Shown here: piece after piece, positions 16,792 to 25,985 of the stretch
How the letters are laid out: each line of letters opens with the position of its first letter
How positions within the stretch are numbered: the first letter of the stretch is position 1
DNA from: Hoeflea sp.
GTDB taxonomy: Bacteria > Pseudomonadota > Alphaproteobacteria > Rhizobiales > Rhizobiaceae
Assembly (NCBI RefSeq): GCF_002733955.1
Contig: NZ_NVXQ01000002.1
Coordinates: forward strand, 310,001-374,000
Direction: 5' to 3'
Length of the DNA: 64,000 nt
Program-made: the position numbers and the translations under genes
The notes under the pieces: generated by a model
What the model saw: only the letters and a program-made list of their open reading frames with translations
Told to the model about the DNA's origin: nothing
Databases searched by the model: none

Positions 16792-17979
16792 ATGAGCAAC
16801 GAAAACGACACGCCGAAGACGGGAATCAACACGCGCCTGGCGCATTCCGGCCACGACCCGAGGAGTTTCCACGGCTTCGTCAATCCGCCGGTTGTGCATG
16901 CCTCGACAGTGCTGTTTCCCGATTCGGCGACCATGGTCTCGCGCAATCAGAAATACACCTACGGCACCTACGGCACCCCCACCACCGACGCCTTGAATTC
17001 AGCGATCAACGACCTGGAAGGCTCGGAAGGAACGGTTGCCGTCCCTTCCGGCCTCGCGGCGATCACGGTCCCGTTCCTGGGTGCCCTCAGCGCCGGCGAT
17101 CATGTGCTCGTGGTTGATTCCGTCTATGGCCCGACGCGCAATTTCTGCAATGGCATGCTGGCCAGAATGGGCATCGAAACCAGCTATTACGATCCCTCAG
17201 TCGGCGACGAGATTGAAAGCCTGATGCGGCCGAACACCAAGCTCGTGCACACCGAGGCGCCAGGCTCCAACACCTTCGAGATGCAGGACATCCCGGCGAT
17301 CGCCGAAGTTGCACATGCTCATGGCGCGCTGGTGTCCATGGACAACACCTGGGCAACGCCGCTCTATTTCAAACCGCTTGATCATGGCGTCGACATTTCG
17401 ATCCATGCCGCGACCAAATACCCGGCCGGTCACTCCGACATTCTGATCGGAACCGTCTCGGCCAACAAGAAGGCCTGGCCAGCTCTGTGGGCATCTTTCA
17501 CCGCGCTTGGTGTCTGTGCCGGCCCGGACGACAGCTACATGACGCTGCGCGGTCTGCGCACCATGGGAATCCGGCTTGACCGGCACCAGCAATCGACGCT
17601 GGCGATCGCGCGTGCGCTTGAAGGCATGCCGGGCGTCGCAAGGGTCCTGCACCCAGCTCTCGTAAGCTTCCGCGGCCACGCTTTGTGGAAGCGCGATTTC
17701 TCAGGCTCTTCCGGCATTTTCTCGATTGTCCTGGATGTGGCGGACACGGAACGCCATCAGGCCAAGGCGCATGCCTTCCTTGATGCGTTGGAAATCTTTG
17801 GCCTTGGCTATTCCTGGGGAGGCTACGAGAGCCTTGCCGTCCATGCTAACCTCTCCGACAGGACCGTCGCCCTGCCCCCCAAGGAAGGCCCGGTGATCCG
17901 GCTTCAGATCGGACTGGAGGACGTCGACGACCTGATGGCGGATATCGAGCGGGGACTCGCCGCAGCCAAGAAGGCCTGA
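16792..17979 (+). CDS. metC: Cystathionine beta-lyase
   Basis: A 395-residue Cys/Met-metabolism PLP enzyme. The PLP lysine is Lys209 in HAATKYPAGHSD, with the phosphate-binding YTYGTYGTPT stretch at 55-64 and the cofactor-contacting aspartate in SMDNTWATP. It cleaves cystathionine to homocysteine, pyruvate and ammonia in methionine synthesis. The ATG at 16792 matches the usual N-terminus (NTRLAHSG within 20 residues); the frame is open far upstream but that part is not conserved. The pairing of metC with aapJQMP is long known in rhizobia. Confidence 0.9.
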   Translation: MSNENDTPKTGINTRLAHSGHDPRSFHGFVNPPVVHASTVLFPDSATMVSRNQKYTYGTYGTPTTDALNSAINDLEGSEGTVAVPSGLAAITVPFLGALSAGDHVLVVDSVYGPTRNFCNGMLARMGIETSYYDPSVGDEIESLMRPNTKLVHTEAPGSNTFEMQDIPAIAEVAHAHGALVSMDNTWATPLYFKPLDHGVDISIHAATKYPAGHSDILIGTVSANKKAWPALWASFTALGVCAGPDDSYMTLRGLRTMGIRLDRHQQSTLAIARALEGMPGVARVLHPALVSFRGHALWKRDFSGSSGIFSIVLDVADTERHQAKAHAFLDALEIFGLGYSWGGYESLAVHANLSDRTVALPPKEGPVIRLQIGLEDVDDLMADIERGLAAAKKA

Positions 17980-18040
17980 TCACAGACCACGCCTACTGAT
18001 AGGTAACGGGTTCAACAGGGCATTTGTTGCACAGAACCGG

Positions 18041-18057
18041 CGCCGGATTCTCCGGCG
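18041..18057. other. Short hairpin between metC and the kinase gene
   Basis: A 7-bp perfect stem (CGCCGGA with TCCGGCG, three-base loop) lies between the convergent metC and histidine-kinase genes, next to the kinase stop codon at 18061. Without a T run it is a weak terminator candidate for either strand. Confidence 0.35.
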
Positions 18058-18060
18058 TCG

Positions 18061-20292
18061 CTATGCCGGCAACATGACCACGAATCGGGCGCCATCCTGA
18101 CAGGATGTGTCGAGATATATGCTGCCGTCGTGGCTTTCGATGATCCGGCGGCACAAGGCAAGCCCGATGCCTGTCCCGGAATACAGCTTCTCATCCGCAT
18201 GCAGCCGCTGGAAGACACCGAAAATTCGCTCCGCCTGCTCCGGGTCAATTCCGATTCCGTTGTCTTCGACATCGATTTTCAACCCGTCGGGAACATGCCG
18301 AGCGCGAGCCTTGATCTCGACAGCAGAGTGAGGCTGGCGGTACTTCAACGAATTCGCAAAAAGGTTCTGAAACAACTGCGTGAGAAGGTTGAAATCGGCA
18401 TAGACGGTGACATCGCCTTCGACATCGAGCGTCGCCTGCGCTTCGCCGACATTCACCGCGAGATTGTTCCAGGCAAGATTGAGCGCTTCGGACAGCTGAA
18501 AATTCTCGGGATTGATCCTCTGATAGGCCAGTTGGGAATATTCCAACAGGCTGGACGTCATCTCTTCCATCGCTTCACTGCGCTGCGAGATGTAGCCGGA
18601 GAATGTCGCAAGATCATCGGTCTTGCCGGCGCTGACATCCTCGGCAATCATATCTGCAAAAAGCCGGATCTGTCGAAGTGGCGCCTTGAGATCATGCGAA
18701 ACGACGGCGCTGAATTGCTCGAGCGCGCTGTTGCGCAACTTGAGCTCCCGCGATTGTCTGGCAATCCGGTCCTGCGCCTCACGAACCTCGGTGATGTCTC
18801 GCCCCACGGAAACCAGCTCCACCGGCTCCCCGTTCTCAAACACCATCAGGTTGGACCATAAATACCACAGCGTCTCCCCCGAGAGCGTGGGCATTGCCTG
18901 TTCGGCGGTGTTCAAGGGCTGCTCCTGGGTCAGTCCCGCGAGGTGTTCAGCCAGAACCTGCCTTTCAGTCTCCGGTACGAAATCCATGAATTTTCGTCCG
19001 ATCATGTCCTCGGGCGCCAGTCCGACGGAACGGGCATAGTGTTCGTTGACATAGGTCAGCGTTGTATCCGGCTTTGCACGGGTGATAAAATCCGGAAGGT
19101 TGCGCACCAGGGTCTGGAACTCGTGCTCCTTTTGCTTGAGCGCATTTTCGATCTCCAGCCGTTCGGTGATATCCTCGACGAAGGCCAGCGCCAACGGCTC
19201 ATGCAGGTCGTCCATACGTTCCAGGCGCACCCGGCACGGGTAGGTGCTTCCGTCCTTGCGCCGGTGCACGGTATTGAAAACCTGAACCTTGGTCTCACCA
19301 GACACGATCGGGGCCATCAGCACCGCCCTTTCTTCCTCCGTCGAACCGACGATGAAATCGGCGGCAGAAAGCTCACGCAGCTCTTCCATGCTGTATTGCA
19401 GATTGTCGCGCGCCGCCTTGTTGGCACTGATAAGCTGTTCACGCGTCATGCTGGCCAGATACACTTCCTGCGCAACATTCTCGATGATGAGGCCGAGCCT
19501 TTCAGCTTCGCTTTTCGCCTGACTGAGCACGCTCACATCGGTCCGCACACCAACATGCAGCTTGTCTTCCGTGATGCGCTCTTCCACCAGCAGGAACCGG
19601 TCCGGCCTTACCCGCTGTACAAACGGTTCCCCCGGATTGCGGTGACGCTGCAGCCTTTGTGCAATCCAGGCCTCGCGCTCTTCTTGAGTTTCACCTGCAT
19701 CCGGATACTGACCCCGATCGACGCCGTAGCGAACGATCGATTCGAAAGTGGCACCGATTTGCATGGCCGGGTTGCAGATCGGGTAGATGTCCCGGTAGGC
19801 GTCGTTGCACAGGACCAGACGGTCCTGGTCGTCATAGACCACGAAGCCTTCCGAAATGGACGCCAGAGCCGTGTTCAGGATCGCTTCAGCCCGCAGGCGT
19901 TCTTCCTGCACCTGGTAGATTTCGCTGAGATCCCGCACCAGAGCCACCAGCCCAATGGGCTCATCACCCGATGAGTCCAGTTTGCTGACGGTCAGCTCCG
20001 CGGGAAAGACGCTGCCATCCTTGCGCCTGAGGCTGAGGCGACGATGCAACATCTTGATGTCATCACCGATGGGATAAAGGGCTGCCCCCACCTCCTTGGC
20101 ATCTTCGATGGATTCATAAAGCGCTAGCGGTTCCATGCCGGACAGCTCATCAGTGCTGTATCCGAACTTTTCCGCGGCAGCCGGATTGGCAGCAACAATT
20201 ATCCTGTGTTCGTTGACGATCAGAACCGGATCCGGCAGCGTTTCATACAAGGCCTTGAGCAGGTTTTCAGGCGACGGCTGCATGCGGCTCAC
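18061..20292 (-). CDS. Cytoplasmic multi-PAS sensor histidine kinase
   Basis: A 743-residue kinase with four PAS-type segments (about 8-125, 135-260, 265-385 and 390-510), a HisKA dimerisation domain with the phosphorylated His533 in VVSHDLKAPL, and a HATPase domain (N box near 642-647, DNGIG at 677-681, GTGIGL at 706-711). No membrane helix or signal peptide is visible, so it senses a cytoplasmic cue. It lies 27 bases after the single-domain response regulator gene, its probable partner. The HisKA and ATPase parts resemble those of bacteriophytochrome kinases, but no GAF/PHY chromophore domain is present. Confidence 0.9.
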   Translation of the reverse strand: MSRMQPSPENLLKALYETLPDPVLIVNEHRIIVAANPAAAEKFGYSTDELSGMEPLALYESIEDAKEVGAALYPIGDDIKMLHRRLSLRRKDGSVFPAELTVSKLDSSGDEPIGLVALVRDLSEIYQVQEERLRAEAILNTALASISEGFVVYDDQDRLVLCNDAYRDIYPICNPAMQIGATFESIVRYGVDRGQYPDAGETQEEREAWIAQRLQRHRNPGEPFVQRVRPDRFLLVEERITEDKLHVGVRTDVSVLSQAKSEAERLGLIIENVAQEVYLASMTREQLISANKAARDNLQYSMEELRELSAADFIVGSTEEERAVLMAPIVSGETKVQVFNTVHRRKDGSTYPCRVRLERMDDLHEPLALAFVEDITERLEIENALKQKEHEFQTLVRNLPDFITRAKPDTTLTYVNEHYARSVGLAPEDMIGRKFMDFVPETERQVLAEHLAGLTQEQPLNTAEQAMPTLSGETLWYLWSNLMVFENGEPVELVSVGRDITEVREAQDRIARQSRELKLRNSALEQFSAVVSHDLKAPLRQIRLFADMIAEDVSAGKTDDLATFSGYISQRSEAMEEMTSSLLEYSQLAYQRINPENFQLSEALNLAWNNLAVNVGEAQATLDVEGDVTVYADFNLLTQLFQNLFANSLKYRQPHSAVEIKARARHVPDGLKIDVEDNGIGIDPEQAERIFGVFQRLHADEKLYSGTGIGLALCRRIIESHDGSIYLDTSCQDGARFVVMLPA

Positions 20293-20319
20293 AATCTGGG
20301 AAAAGCCTTCTGGATCGGC

Positions 20320-20751
20320 TCACATATAGTCTTCGGAACACGTCTCAGACAGCTGATCTTGGGTGTATTCCTTGATGATGAAATTGATCACTGTGCCGTC
20401 GATCTCATCCTTGCCGATCTTGAAATCGACACCGAAATCTCTGAACTGCTCGAAATAACGACCGCTGATATCGGAGGAAATTATGCCGATCGGGCCGATG
20501 AAACCCGCCCCGCGCAACTGTGGCGCGGTCTCGCGAAAATCATTGTTCGGCACCAGGCGGTTGTCGAGAAAGATCATGTCGATCCCGCCAGCTTTGACGA
20601 CATCGACCGCACTGCCGATATCGCTGACATAATCAAGATCGATTGAACTGTCTTCCGCCGATTTCAGTTTTCGTTTCAGTAGGATGTGCTCGGCCGGATC
20701 ATCATCGACCAACAGGATCCTGATCTGATTGTCGCTTTGCTCTGAGCTCAT
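20320..20751 (-). CDS. Single-domain response regulator
   Basis: A 143-residue receiver-only protein. The acidic pocket is DDD at 16-18, the phosphoryl-accepting aspartate is Asp63 in IFLDNRL, Ser replaces Thr in the switch position (IISSD), and a conserved lysine follows (DFKIGKDE). With no output domain it may relay phosphate, act as a sink, or bind a target protein. It sits between the LuxR-type gene (18 bases upstream) and the kinase gene (27 bases downstream), so all three are one operon. The C-terminal 25 residues extend past the receiver fold. Confidence 0.88.
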   Translation of the reverse strand: MSSEQSDNQIRILLVDDDPAEHILLKRKLKSAEDSSIDLDYVSDIGSAVDVVKAGGIDMIFLDNRLVPNNDFRETAPQLRGAGFIGPIGIISSDISGRYFEQFRDFGVDFKIGKDEIDGTVINFIIKEYTQDQLSETCSEDYM

Positions 20752-20769
20752 CGATGGCCTCCACCCGAT

Positions 20770-21459
20770 CTACGTTATCAAACCACTGCGTATGGCCGAG
20801 GCCACCATTTGTGCCCGGTTGACGACGTGCAGCTTGCGCAAAACCGCAGCGATATATGAGTTGACGGTATGTTCGGACAACCCGAGAATGATGGCGATTT
20901 CTGCCGAGGTTTTTCCTTCAGATGTCCAGCGGACAATCTGTATCTCGCGATCGCTGAGCCCGCTGATGGAATCAAGAGACAGGATGACCTCGAAATAGCG
21001 CTGGAAAATCAGCGCCGCATCCAGCGCCAGCAGCGCCAGCGCCTGGTGCTCCAGTTCTCTGGCCTCGCCAACCATGATCAGGCCGTGTCTTTTTCCGGTT
21101 GCAGCGTGCAACGGCACAATTGCCACCGAACGGGATCCACCGGCAGTCAGAACCGCCGAATGATTTTCGTTCATATCGATCACGCACGGCGCGGAAGACT
21201 GCTGAAGATATACAAAGACCGGATCGTCCGCTTCGATCACCTGCTGCTTGGGATCATCGAACCAGGCGTGGGGCAAATTGTGCAACGCGTGGACATGTTG
21301 CAGATTGATTCCCTGATCATCGGCCAATATCTCGGTCAGGCCGAAATAAGAGAACCCGTGGCTTCCCGCCAGGGATTTGAACAACCGAAAAAAATCCATC
21401 CGATTGACAGCGCGCTCGAGTTCAGGACCAAGATGTAAAACGGTTTCCGTCACCAGCAT
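20770..21459 (-). CDS. LuxR-family regulator with autoinducer-binding-like domain
   Basis: A 229-residue protein. The last 65 residues are a LuxR-type helix-turn-helix (LSDREIQIVRW, then GKTSAEIAIILGLSEHTVNSY). The N-terminal 150 residues resemble the acyl-homoserine-lactone-binding domain: Trp66 and Asp79-Pro80 align with the conserved W57 and D70-P71 of LuxR. The positions of Y61 and W85 appear changed (Pro70 and the segment PCVI at 91-94), so it may not bind a usual AHL. No luxI-like synthase gene is in the window. It is the first gene of an operon with a response regulator and a kinase. Confidence 0.8.
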   Translation of the reverse strand: MLVTETVLHLGPELERAVNRMDFFRLFKSLAGSHGFSYFGLTEILADDQGINLQHVHALHNLPHAWFDDPKQQVIEADDPVFVYLQQSSAPCVIDMNENHSAVLTAGGSRSVAIVPLHAATGKRHGLIMVGEARELEHQALALLALDAALIFQRYFEVILSLDSISGLSDREIQIVRWTSEGKTSAEIAIILGLSEHTVNSYIAAVLRKLHVVNRAQMVASAIRSGLIT

Positions 21460-21695
21460 ATCGTCACTTTCGAATCAGCGCCTGTTATAATTGTCTAATA
21501 TTCCACAGCATCCCTGTGTCATACAATTCTTCTTATAAGCTATTTCAGCAAAACTGAAAATGCCTTTGATAACAAGTATTTTAATCGCGTTGATAAGCAG
21601 CACTGCCCGCAGCTTCAATCCAAAGCGAGACGCCTTTGCGCCAATGCAGGCGGACATCTGTAATTGCTTTGGCTTGGATGGTGAAGCGCGAGAAA

Positions 21696-21772
21696 TGGCG
21701 ACCCCTGCAGGATTCGAACCTGCGACCGTCGGCTTAGAAGGCCGGTGCTCTATCCAGCTGAGCTAAGGGGCC
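21696..21772 (-). tRNA. tRNA-Arg (anticodon TCT)
   Basis: A 77-nt cloverleaf with encoded CCA. The acceptor stem GGCCCCT pairs with AGGGGTC (one G-U pair), the T arm is GCAGG-TTCGAAT-CCTGC, and the anticodon loop CTTCTAA gives TCT, reading AGA. The anticodon stem has a C-A mismatch at its outer pair (27-43). Confidence 0.95.
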
Positions 21773-21809
21773 GACTGCGGCTTGCCGCAAGGGCAAACCG
21801 TGGCAACGA

Positions 21810-22115
21810 CTAGTGGGTCCAGGGTTGACGGCGATCAAAACGGAAATTGTCGGAGTAGACCACCCGGCGGCGTTTGGCTTCCTGCGGCTCGATGACACGA
21901 TAGGCCAGACCATAGCGCGTGGCATAGGCGACGGCCGCTTCCCGCGTCTCGAAGGTCATGCGGATCTGGCTTTTCATGTCTGCGGAGGATGTGTAGCCCA
22001 TCATCGGGTCGATGCTGCGCGGCTTTTCCTGCTCGAATTCGAGAACCCAGTCCAGGCTCTTGGCCTTGCCGGATTGCATGGCAGTCTTTGCGGGACGGTA
22101 GATTTTCGCAGTCAT
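21810..22115 (-). CDS. NDUFS4-like ETC complex I subunit
   Basis: A 101-residue protein of the ETC complex I subunit family (the 18 kDa/NDUFS4 type). The family pattern is clear: LDWVLEFE near 21-28, DPMMGYTSSADM at 36-47, then TFETREAAVAYA and GLAYRVIEP. In mitochondria and alphaproteobacteria this subunit joins the N-module of NADH:quinone oxidoreductase. The gene lies between tRNA-Arg and tRNA-Pro, a placement shared by several rhizobia. A second accessory complex I homologue is at 10363-10608. Confidence 0.88.
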   Translation of the reverse strand: MTAKIYRPAKTAMQSGKAKSLDWVLEFEQEKPRSIDPMMGYTSSADMKSQIRMTFETREAAVAYATRYGLAYRVIEPQEAKRRRVVYSDNFRFDRRQPWTH

Positions 22116-22205
22116 GTCCCAATCCTCTTCATGGCGGAACCCGCCCCAAAAGGCGGATCGTGGCGCCCTGCTGCATGACGCCCAGCCAATGGGCGTTTGA
22201 ATTAA

Positions 22206-22282
<77 letters not shown>

Positions 22283-22364
22283 ACTGCCTAAGGCGTGATC
22301 CGGATACACCGGAACGCATTGCCCCGCAACTCCAAATCGACGCTTATTTCAACTTACCGGCAAA

Positions 22365-22829
22365 TCATTCGCCAATCACCCGGTGACGAACCGTGTCGCC
22401 CACGGAAATCCCCCGTTGCGATGTCGTTCCGCCATTCAATTCCAGTACATAGCGCACCGGGCCGGCGGATGGGATGATGGCTTCGGAATAAGGTTCGGTC
22501 CGTTCGGCGATTCGGATCACCGTGCCGGCTTCATCAATAAAAAGCATATCCAGCGAAAGCGGTGTGTTCTTCATCCACATCAGCACTTCCCGGGTCTGAT
22601 CAAACCTGAACAGCATGCCGTGATCGGCCGCCATGCTCGTCCGGTTCATCAGGCCGCTGGCGCGGTCCGCAGGCGTCAGCGCCAGTTCGACCGAAAACTC
22701 GACAGGACCGTCCCCGGTCTCGATCACCAGCCGTTCAGGATCGGTCGGCAGCACCTTGGCAACCACCGGCGCACCGAAGACCACGAGAGATAGAAGAACC
22801 AGTGCGACGCGTCTGAGGGTGCCCATCAT
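22365..22829 (-). CDS. DUF192 family exported protein
   Basis: A 154-residue protein with an N-terminal hydrophobic signal (about residues 5-24), then the DUF192 domain with the motifs GLMNRTSM, GMLFRF, MWMKNTPLSLDMLFID and the C-terminal VLELNGG. The family is small and of unsettled function; members are usually periplasmic or membrane-tethered. The ATG at 22827-22829 was chosen because everything upstream in frame overlaps the cold-shock gene. It lies four bases after that gene, so the two are co-transcribed, an arrangement common in rhizobia. Confidence 0.85.
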   Translation of the reverse strand: MMGTLRRVALVLLSLVVFGAPVVAKVLPTDPERLVIETGDGPVEFSVELALTPADRASGLMNRTSMAADHGMLFRFDQTREVLMWMKNTPLSLDMLFIDEAGTVIRIAERTEPYSEAIIPSAGPVRYVLELNGGTTSQRGISVGDTVRHRVIGE

Positions 22830-22833
22830 CCGC

Positions 22834-23409
22834 TCAGTGGGAATTCGGGATAGGCGAATCGATGTCAGGGTGGATTTCCGCCGCCATGAGGCCCTTGTCG
22901 CCGTCACCGAAGCGAACCAGCACGACCTGCCCCGGACGCAGCTCGGCCAGACCGTACCGCCGCAACGTTTCCATATGAATGAAGATGTCTTCGGTCCCCT
23001 CACCGCGGGTCAGGAATCCGAAGCCCTTGGTGCGGTTGAACCACTTGACGATCGCGCGCTCGAGCCCGCTTGATGGCTTGACCTGGACATGCGTCCGCAC
23101 CGGAGGCAATTGCGAAGGATGAACTGCGGTTGATGTATCCATCGAGAGGATGCGAAAGGTCTGGTATCCGCGTTCCCGTTTCTGGATTTCGCACACGACC
23201 CGGGTGCCCTCCAGAACAGTCTGATATCCGTCGCGGCGCAGACATGTCACATGCAGGAGAACATCCTCCATGCCATTGTCTGGAATGATGAAGCCAAAGC
23301 CCTTGGCGACATCAAACCACTTTATGACGCCGGTAATCTCCATGAGATCAACGGGATCACCAAGCGCTTCCGCACCAACCTGGTCTTTTTCTGAGGACCT
23401 TTCCCCCAT
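22834..23409 (-). CDS. Protein with two cold-shock domains
   Basis: A 191-residue protein with two CSDs (about 23-85 and 116-180). Each has the nucleic-acid-binding RNP1 motif, KGFGFI in the first and KGFGFL in the second, preceded by KWF. Most bacterial Csp proteins have one CSD of about 70 residues; the double form is typical of Alphaproteobacteria. It probably binds single-stranded RNA or DNA and melts secondary structure. It is followed by a DUF192 gene four bases later. The upstream region is AT-rich. The N-terminal 22 residues are acidic and variable, and the start could be at an internal Met23. Confidence 0.9.
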   Translation of the reverse strand: MGERSSEKDQVGAEALGDPVDLMEITGVIKWFDVAKGFGFIIPDNGMEDVLLHVTCLRRDGYQTVLEGTRVVCEIQKRERGYQTFRILSMDTSTAVHPSQLPPVRTHVQVKPSSGLERAIVKWFNRTKGFGFLTRGEGTEDIFIHMETLRRYGLAELRPGQVVLVRFGDGDKGLMAAEIHPDIDSPIPNSH

Positions 23410-23599
23410 CCGGATGCCTCTCCAATACGCGCCACAAACAAATGAAGTGATTCTTGATTAAAACATTAACATTGTATTACGAGGGCAGCGCAAGCCCCGC
23501 AGGAAAACTTGTTCATTCGTCCCCTTGTATCGGATTGGCGTTGCTTGGAAGGCAAATTTGCCTATCGTTCACGCTTTCGAGAATCATGAGGTAAAGCCA

Positions 23600-24040
23600 A
23601 TGCGTTATCTGCACACGATGGTCCGCGTCGCCGACGTCGAGGCGTCGCTGGACTTCTATTGCAACAAGATGGGTCTTGTGGAAATCCGCCGCCACGAGAG
23701 CGAAGCCGGCCGGTTCACACTGATCTTTCTCGCTGCTCCTGAAGACAAGGAACGGGCCCTGGCTGATCAGGCTCCCTTGCTTGAACTGACCTACAACTGG
23801 GACCCCGAGGAATATGATGGCGGCCGTAATTTCGGTCACCTCGCCTATGTCGTCGACAACATCTACGATCTCTGCCAGTCGCTGCAGGACAAGGGCGTGA
23901 CCATCAACCGTCCACCGCGCGATGGCCATATGGCTTTCGTCCGTTCGCCCGACGGCATTTCCATCGAGCTTCTCCAGAAGGGAGATCCGCTTGAGCCGGC
24001 GGAACCCTGGAAGTCGATGGAAAACACAGGCAGCTGGTAA
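23600..24040 (+). CDS. gloA: Lactoylglutathione lyase (glyoxalase I)
   Basis: A 146-residue VOC-fold metalloenzyme. The four metal ligands can be placed at His5, Glu62, His80 and Glu123 and match the spacing of E. coli GloA. It isomerises the methylglyoxal-glutathione hemithioacetal to S-lactoylglutathione, the first step of methylglyoxal detoxification. The ATG at 23600 is chosen because GAGG lies nine bases upstream and His5 needs this start; an in-frame start at 23525 adds 25 unrelated residues. A terminator follows. Confidence 0.93.
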   Translation: MRYLHTMVRVADVEASLDFYCNKMGLVEIRRHESEAGRFTLIFLAAPEDKERALADQAPLLELTYNWDPEEYDGGRNFGHLAYVVDNIYDLCQSLQDKGVTINRPPRDGHMAFVRSPDGISIELLQKGDPLEPAEPWKSMENTGSW

Positions 24041-24051
24041 CAGCACGTGAC

Positions 24052-24080
24052 AGGCCCGGCCTCATCTTAGCCGGGCCTTT
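24052..24080 (+). terminator. Terminator of gloA
   Basis: A perfect 9-bp stem (AGGCCCGGC with GCCGGGCCT, nine-base loop) is followed by a short T run, 12 bases after the gloA stop codon. Confidence 0.8.
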
Positions 24081-24229
24081 ATGACGTAAGGCTCACGCAA
24101 CGGAGCCGGGCTAACCTGTTATCAGGGCCATGCTTTCGCCGCATTTGCGACGCATCGCATGAATTTTGGCGCTGATGCCGAAGAGCCTTTTCAGGCGAAC
24201 GGCTTTGTCCGTTTACAACAACGTCGCAA

Positions 24230-25468
24230 ATGAGTAGGCATTTTTCAGGACCTTCGGGTCTGCCAATGCAAGATACCCGGGGGCTCCAGAGTTTGCAGAC
24301 AGGCGGATACAGAGCAGCCATCAGGCGCAACTCCACCCGGACGTTGCTTCTGACTGGTGCAGCAGCAATTCTAAGCGGTTGCGTGTCGACCGCTGACCCC
24401 GCCATGTTTGCCAATCAGGGCTTCGCTCCAGGCTCGCCAGAAATGTTCGACGGTATCGTCAGCGCGGACCAGTCCGCTGTCATGTATGCGGACGCTCAGG
24501 CCGCTGCCGACACCGCCCCCGGCGTTCCTCTTCCGGTCCCTTCCCCGTCTGCTGCCGACGCGACATCGCGGATGCCGGCCGATACGCAGACTGTAGCCGC
24601 CGCCGGCCAGCCGGTCGTCATGGCAGATACAGCGGTCGATGCGCTCAACCGGGGCATTACCCAGAGCCAGCCGACCCAATCGGTCGCCAATCTCTATGGT
24701 TCGACGCCGGCTGCCACCCCGGCCAGCGTGACGCTGCAGGAAAGCCAGCCTACCCAGCCGGCCGAACCCCAGGCAGCAGCAGTCTCAGCTGATACGGTTT
24801 CGGTCAGCCCGGAGGCTACCGTACCAGAACCGCCACAGCAGGTTCAGGAACTGGCAGTCGTCGCACCGCCAAAGAAGAAATCGATTTTCGCGCGCATGTT
24901 CGCGTCCCCCAAGCCGTCGGCCAAAAATGCGCCTGCCGGAACCACCAAACGGGTCGTCTCCCGGAAAAACGCTCCGGTCACCGTCGCCTCGGCCGGTTCG
25001 AACGCGCTGCCCGGCGTCAAGCTGGCGTCGATGTTCGACAACGAAGCCACATCATCGGGAAATTCCGATTCGGGCCAGATCCAGCTGGCCTCCGCCGCTG
25101 GTCTGGCGCGCCTCGCTCCCAACGGGTTGCATCTGCAGACCGACAAGGTTCAGGTCGATTGCTTCAAGCCTCAGCTTGTACGCACCCTCAAGGCGATCGA
25201 ACGGCACTATGGTCGCCCCGTCGTGGTCACCTCCGGCTACCGCAGCCCCAAACACAACCGCCGTGTTGGTGGCGCCTCCGGCTCCCGCCACACCTCCTGT
25301 GAAGCGGCGGATGTTCAGGTCGAAGGCGTCTCGAAGTGGCAACTGGCAAAGTACCTGCGCTCGATGCCCGGCCGCGGTGGCGTGGGCACCTATTGCCACA
25401 CGGAATCGGTGCACATCGACATTGGAAACACCCGTGACTGGAACTGGCGCTGCCGTCGTCGCAAGTGA
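24230..25468 (+). CDS. Lipoprotein with C-terminal M15-type (DUF882/YcbK-like) peptidase domain
   Basis: A 412-residue protein. A hydrophobic segment ends in a lipobox (LSGC, Cys at about residue 51), so it is probably anchored to a membrane facing the periplasm. Residues 60-290 are low-complexity, rich in Ala, Pro, Thr and Ser. The last 110 residues are an M15 peptidase fold: GYRSPKHNRRV, then SRHTSCEAADVQ (His and Asp zinc ligands) and SVHIDIG (third ligand). This family trims peptidoglycan peptides. The start is uncertain; an ATG 13 codons later and non-ATG starts nearer the hydrophobic stretch are possible. It is monocistronic. Confidence 0.82.
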   Translation: MSRHFSGPSGLPMQDTRGLQSLQTGGYRAAIRRNSTRTLLLTGAAAILSGCVSTADPAMFANQGFAPGSPEMFDGIVSADQSAVMYADAQAAADTAPGVPLPVPSPSAADATSRMPADTQTVAAAGQPVVMADTAVDALNRGITQSQPTQSVANLYGSTPAATPASVTLQESQPTQPAEPQAAAVSADTVSVSPEATVPEPPQQVQELAVVAPPKKKSIFARMFASPKPSAKNAPAGTTKRVVSRKNAPVTVASAGSNALPGVKLASMFDNEATSSGNSDSGQIQLASAAGLARLAPNGLHLQTDKVQVDCFKPQLVRTLKAIERHYGRPVVVTSGYRSPKHNRRVGGASGSRHTSCEAADVQVEGVSKWQLAKYLRSMPGRGGVGTYCHTESVHIDIGNTRDWNWRCRRRK

Positions 25469-25623
25469 TCCGATCGCAATTTTCGCCGCCTGAAGCGCTG
25501 TTCCCCTGGGGCAGTTTTACGGCAACAAAAAAACTTCATTTGGATGTCATTTTTTTCGCTCAAAACGCAATTATGCGCTTGCGGTCCTAAAACGGTCTGA
25601 CTATAAGACGCCCACAGTGTTAC

Positions 25624-25698
25624 GCGCCCTTCGTCTATCGGTTAGGACGCCAGATTTTCATTCTGGAAAGAGGGGTTCGACTCCCCTAGGGCGTACCA
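25624..25698 (+). tRNA. tRNA-Glu (anticodon TTC)
   Basis: A 75-nt cloverleaf with encoded CCA. Acceptor GCGCCCT pairs with AGGGCGT (first pair G-U), the anticodon stem CCAGA/TCTGG carries loop TTTTCAT giving TTC, and the T arm is GGGG-TTCGACT-CCCC. The 287 bases between it and the recJ stop codon hold no gene that I can support. Confidence 0.95.
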
Positions 25699-25985
25699 CT
25701 GTTTCCAAGCGCTTCGCTTGAATTTCCCCTTTGAAATGCGAGACTTGCACAAGTTCAGCCCGACAGTGGTCGAGTGCGTCATGAAGAGATGTCGCGCATC
25801 GCGCAAGGCTATCGCGCCGTCTCATCCTACGTCCCGGACCAGACCACAAACCTCCGACGCTCAGGCTGATTCCAGACATGCTGACGGCCCCGAATCCTGC
25901 CAGAAATGGCAACGGCTTTCAGCGGTCCCGGAGCGTTCTTGTTTCGATTGGAAGGTCGTCCGTATCCCGATTGCAAGAGCGGTGC

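Noticed and set aside
21560-21766. Short open frame running into tRNA-Arg, with the phrase MATPAGFEPATVGL
   Set aside because: This peptide is the well-known false translation of a tRNA gene.
25658-25912. Short minus-strand open frame ending in the tRNA-Glu gene
   Set aside because: Its C-terminus (GVEPLFPE) is a tRNA translation artefact and the rest has no support.
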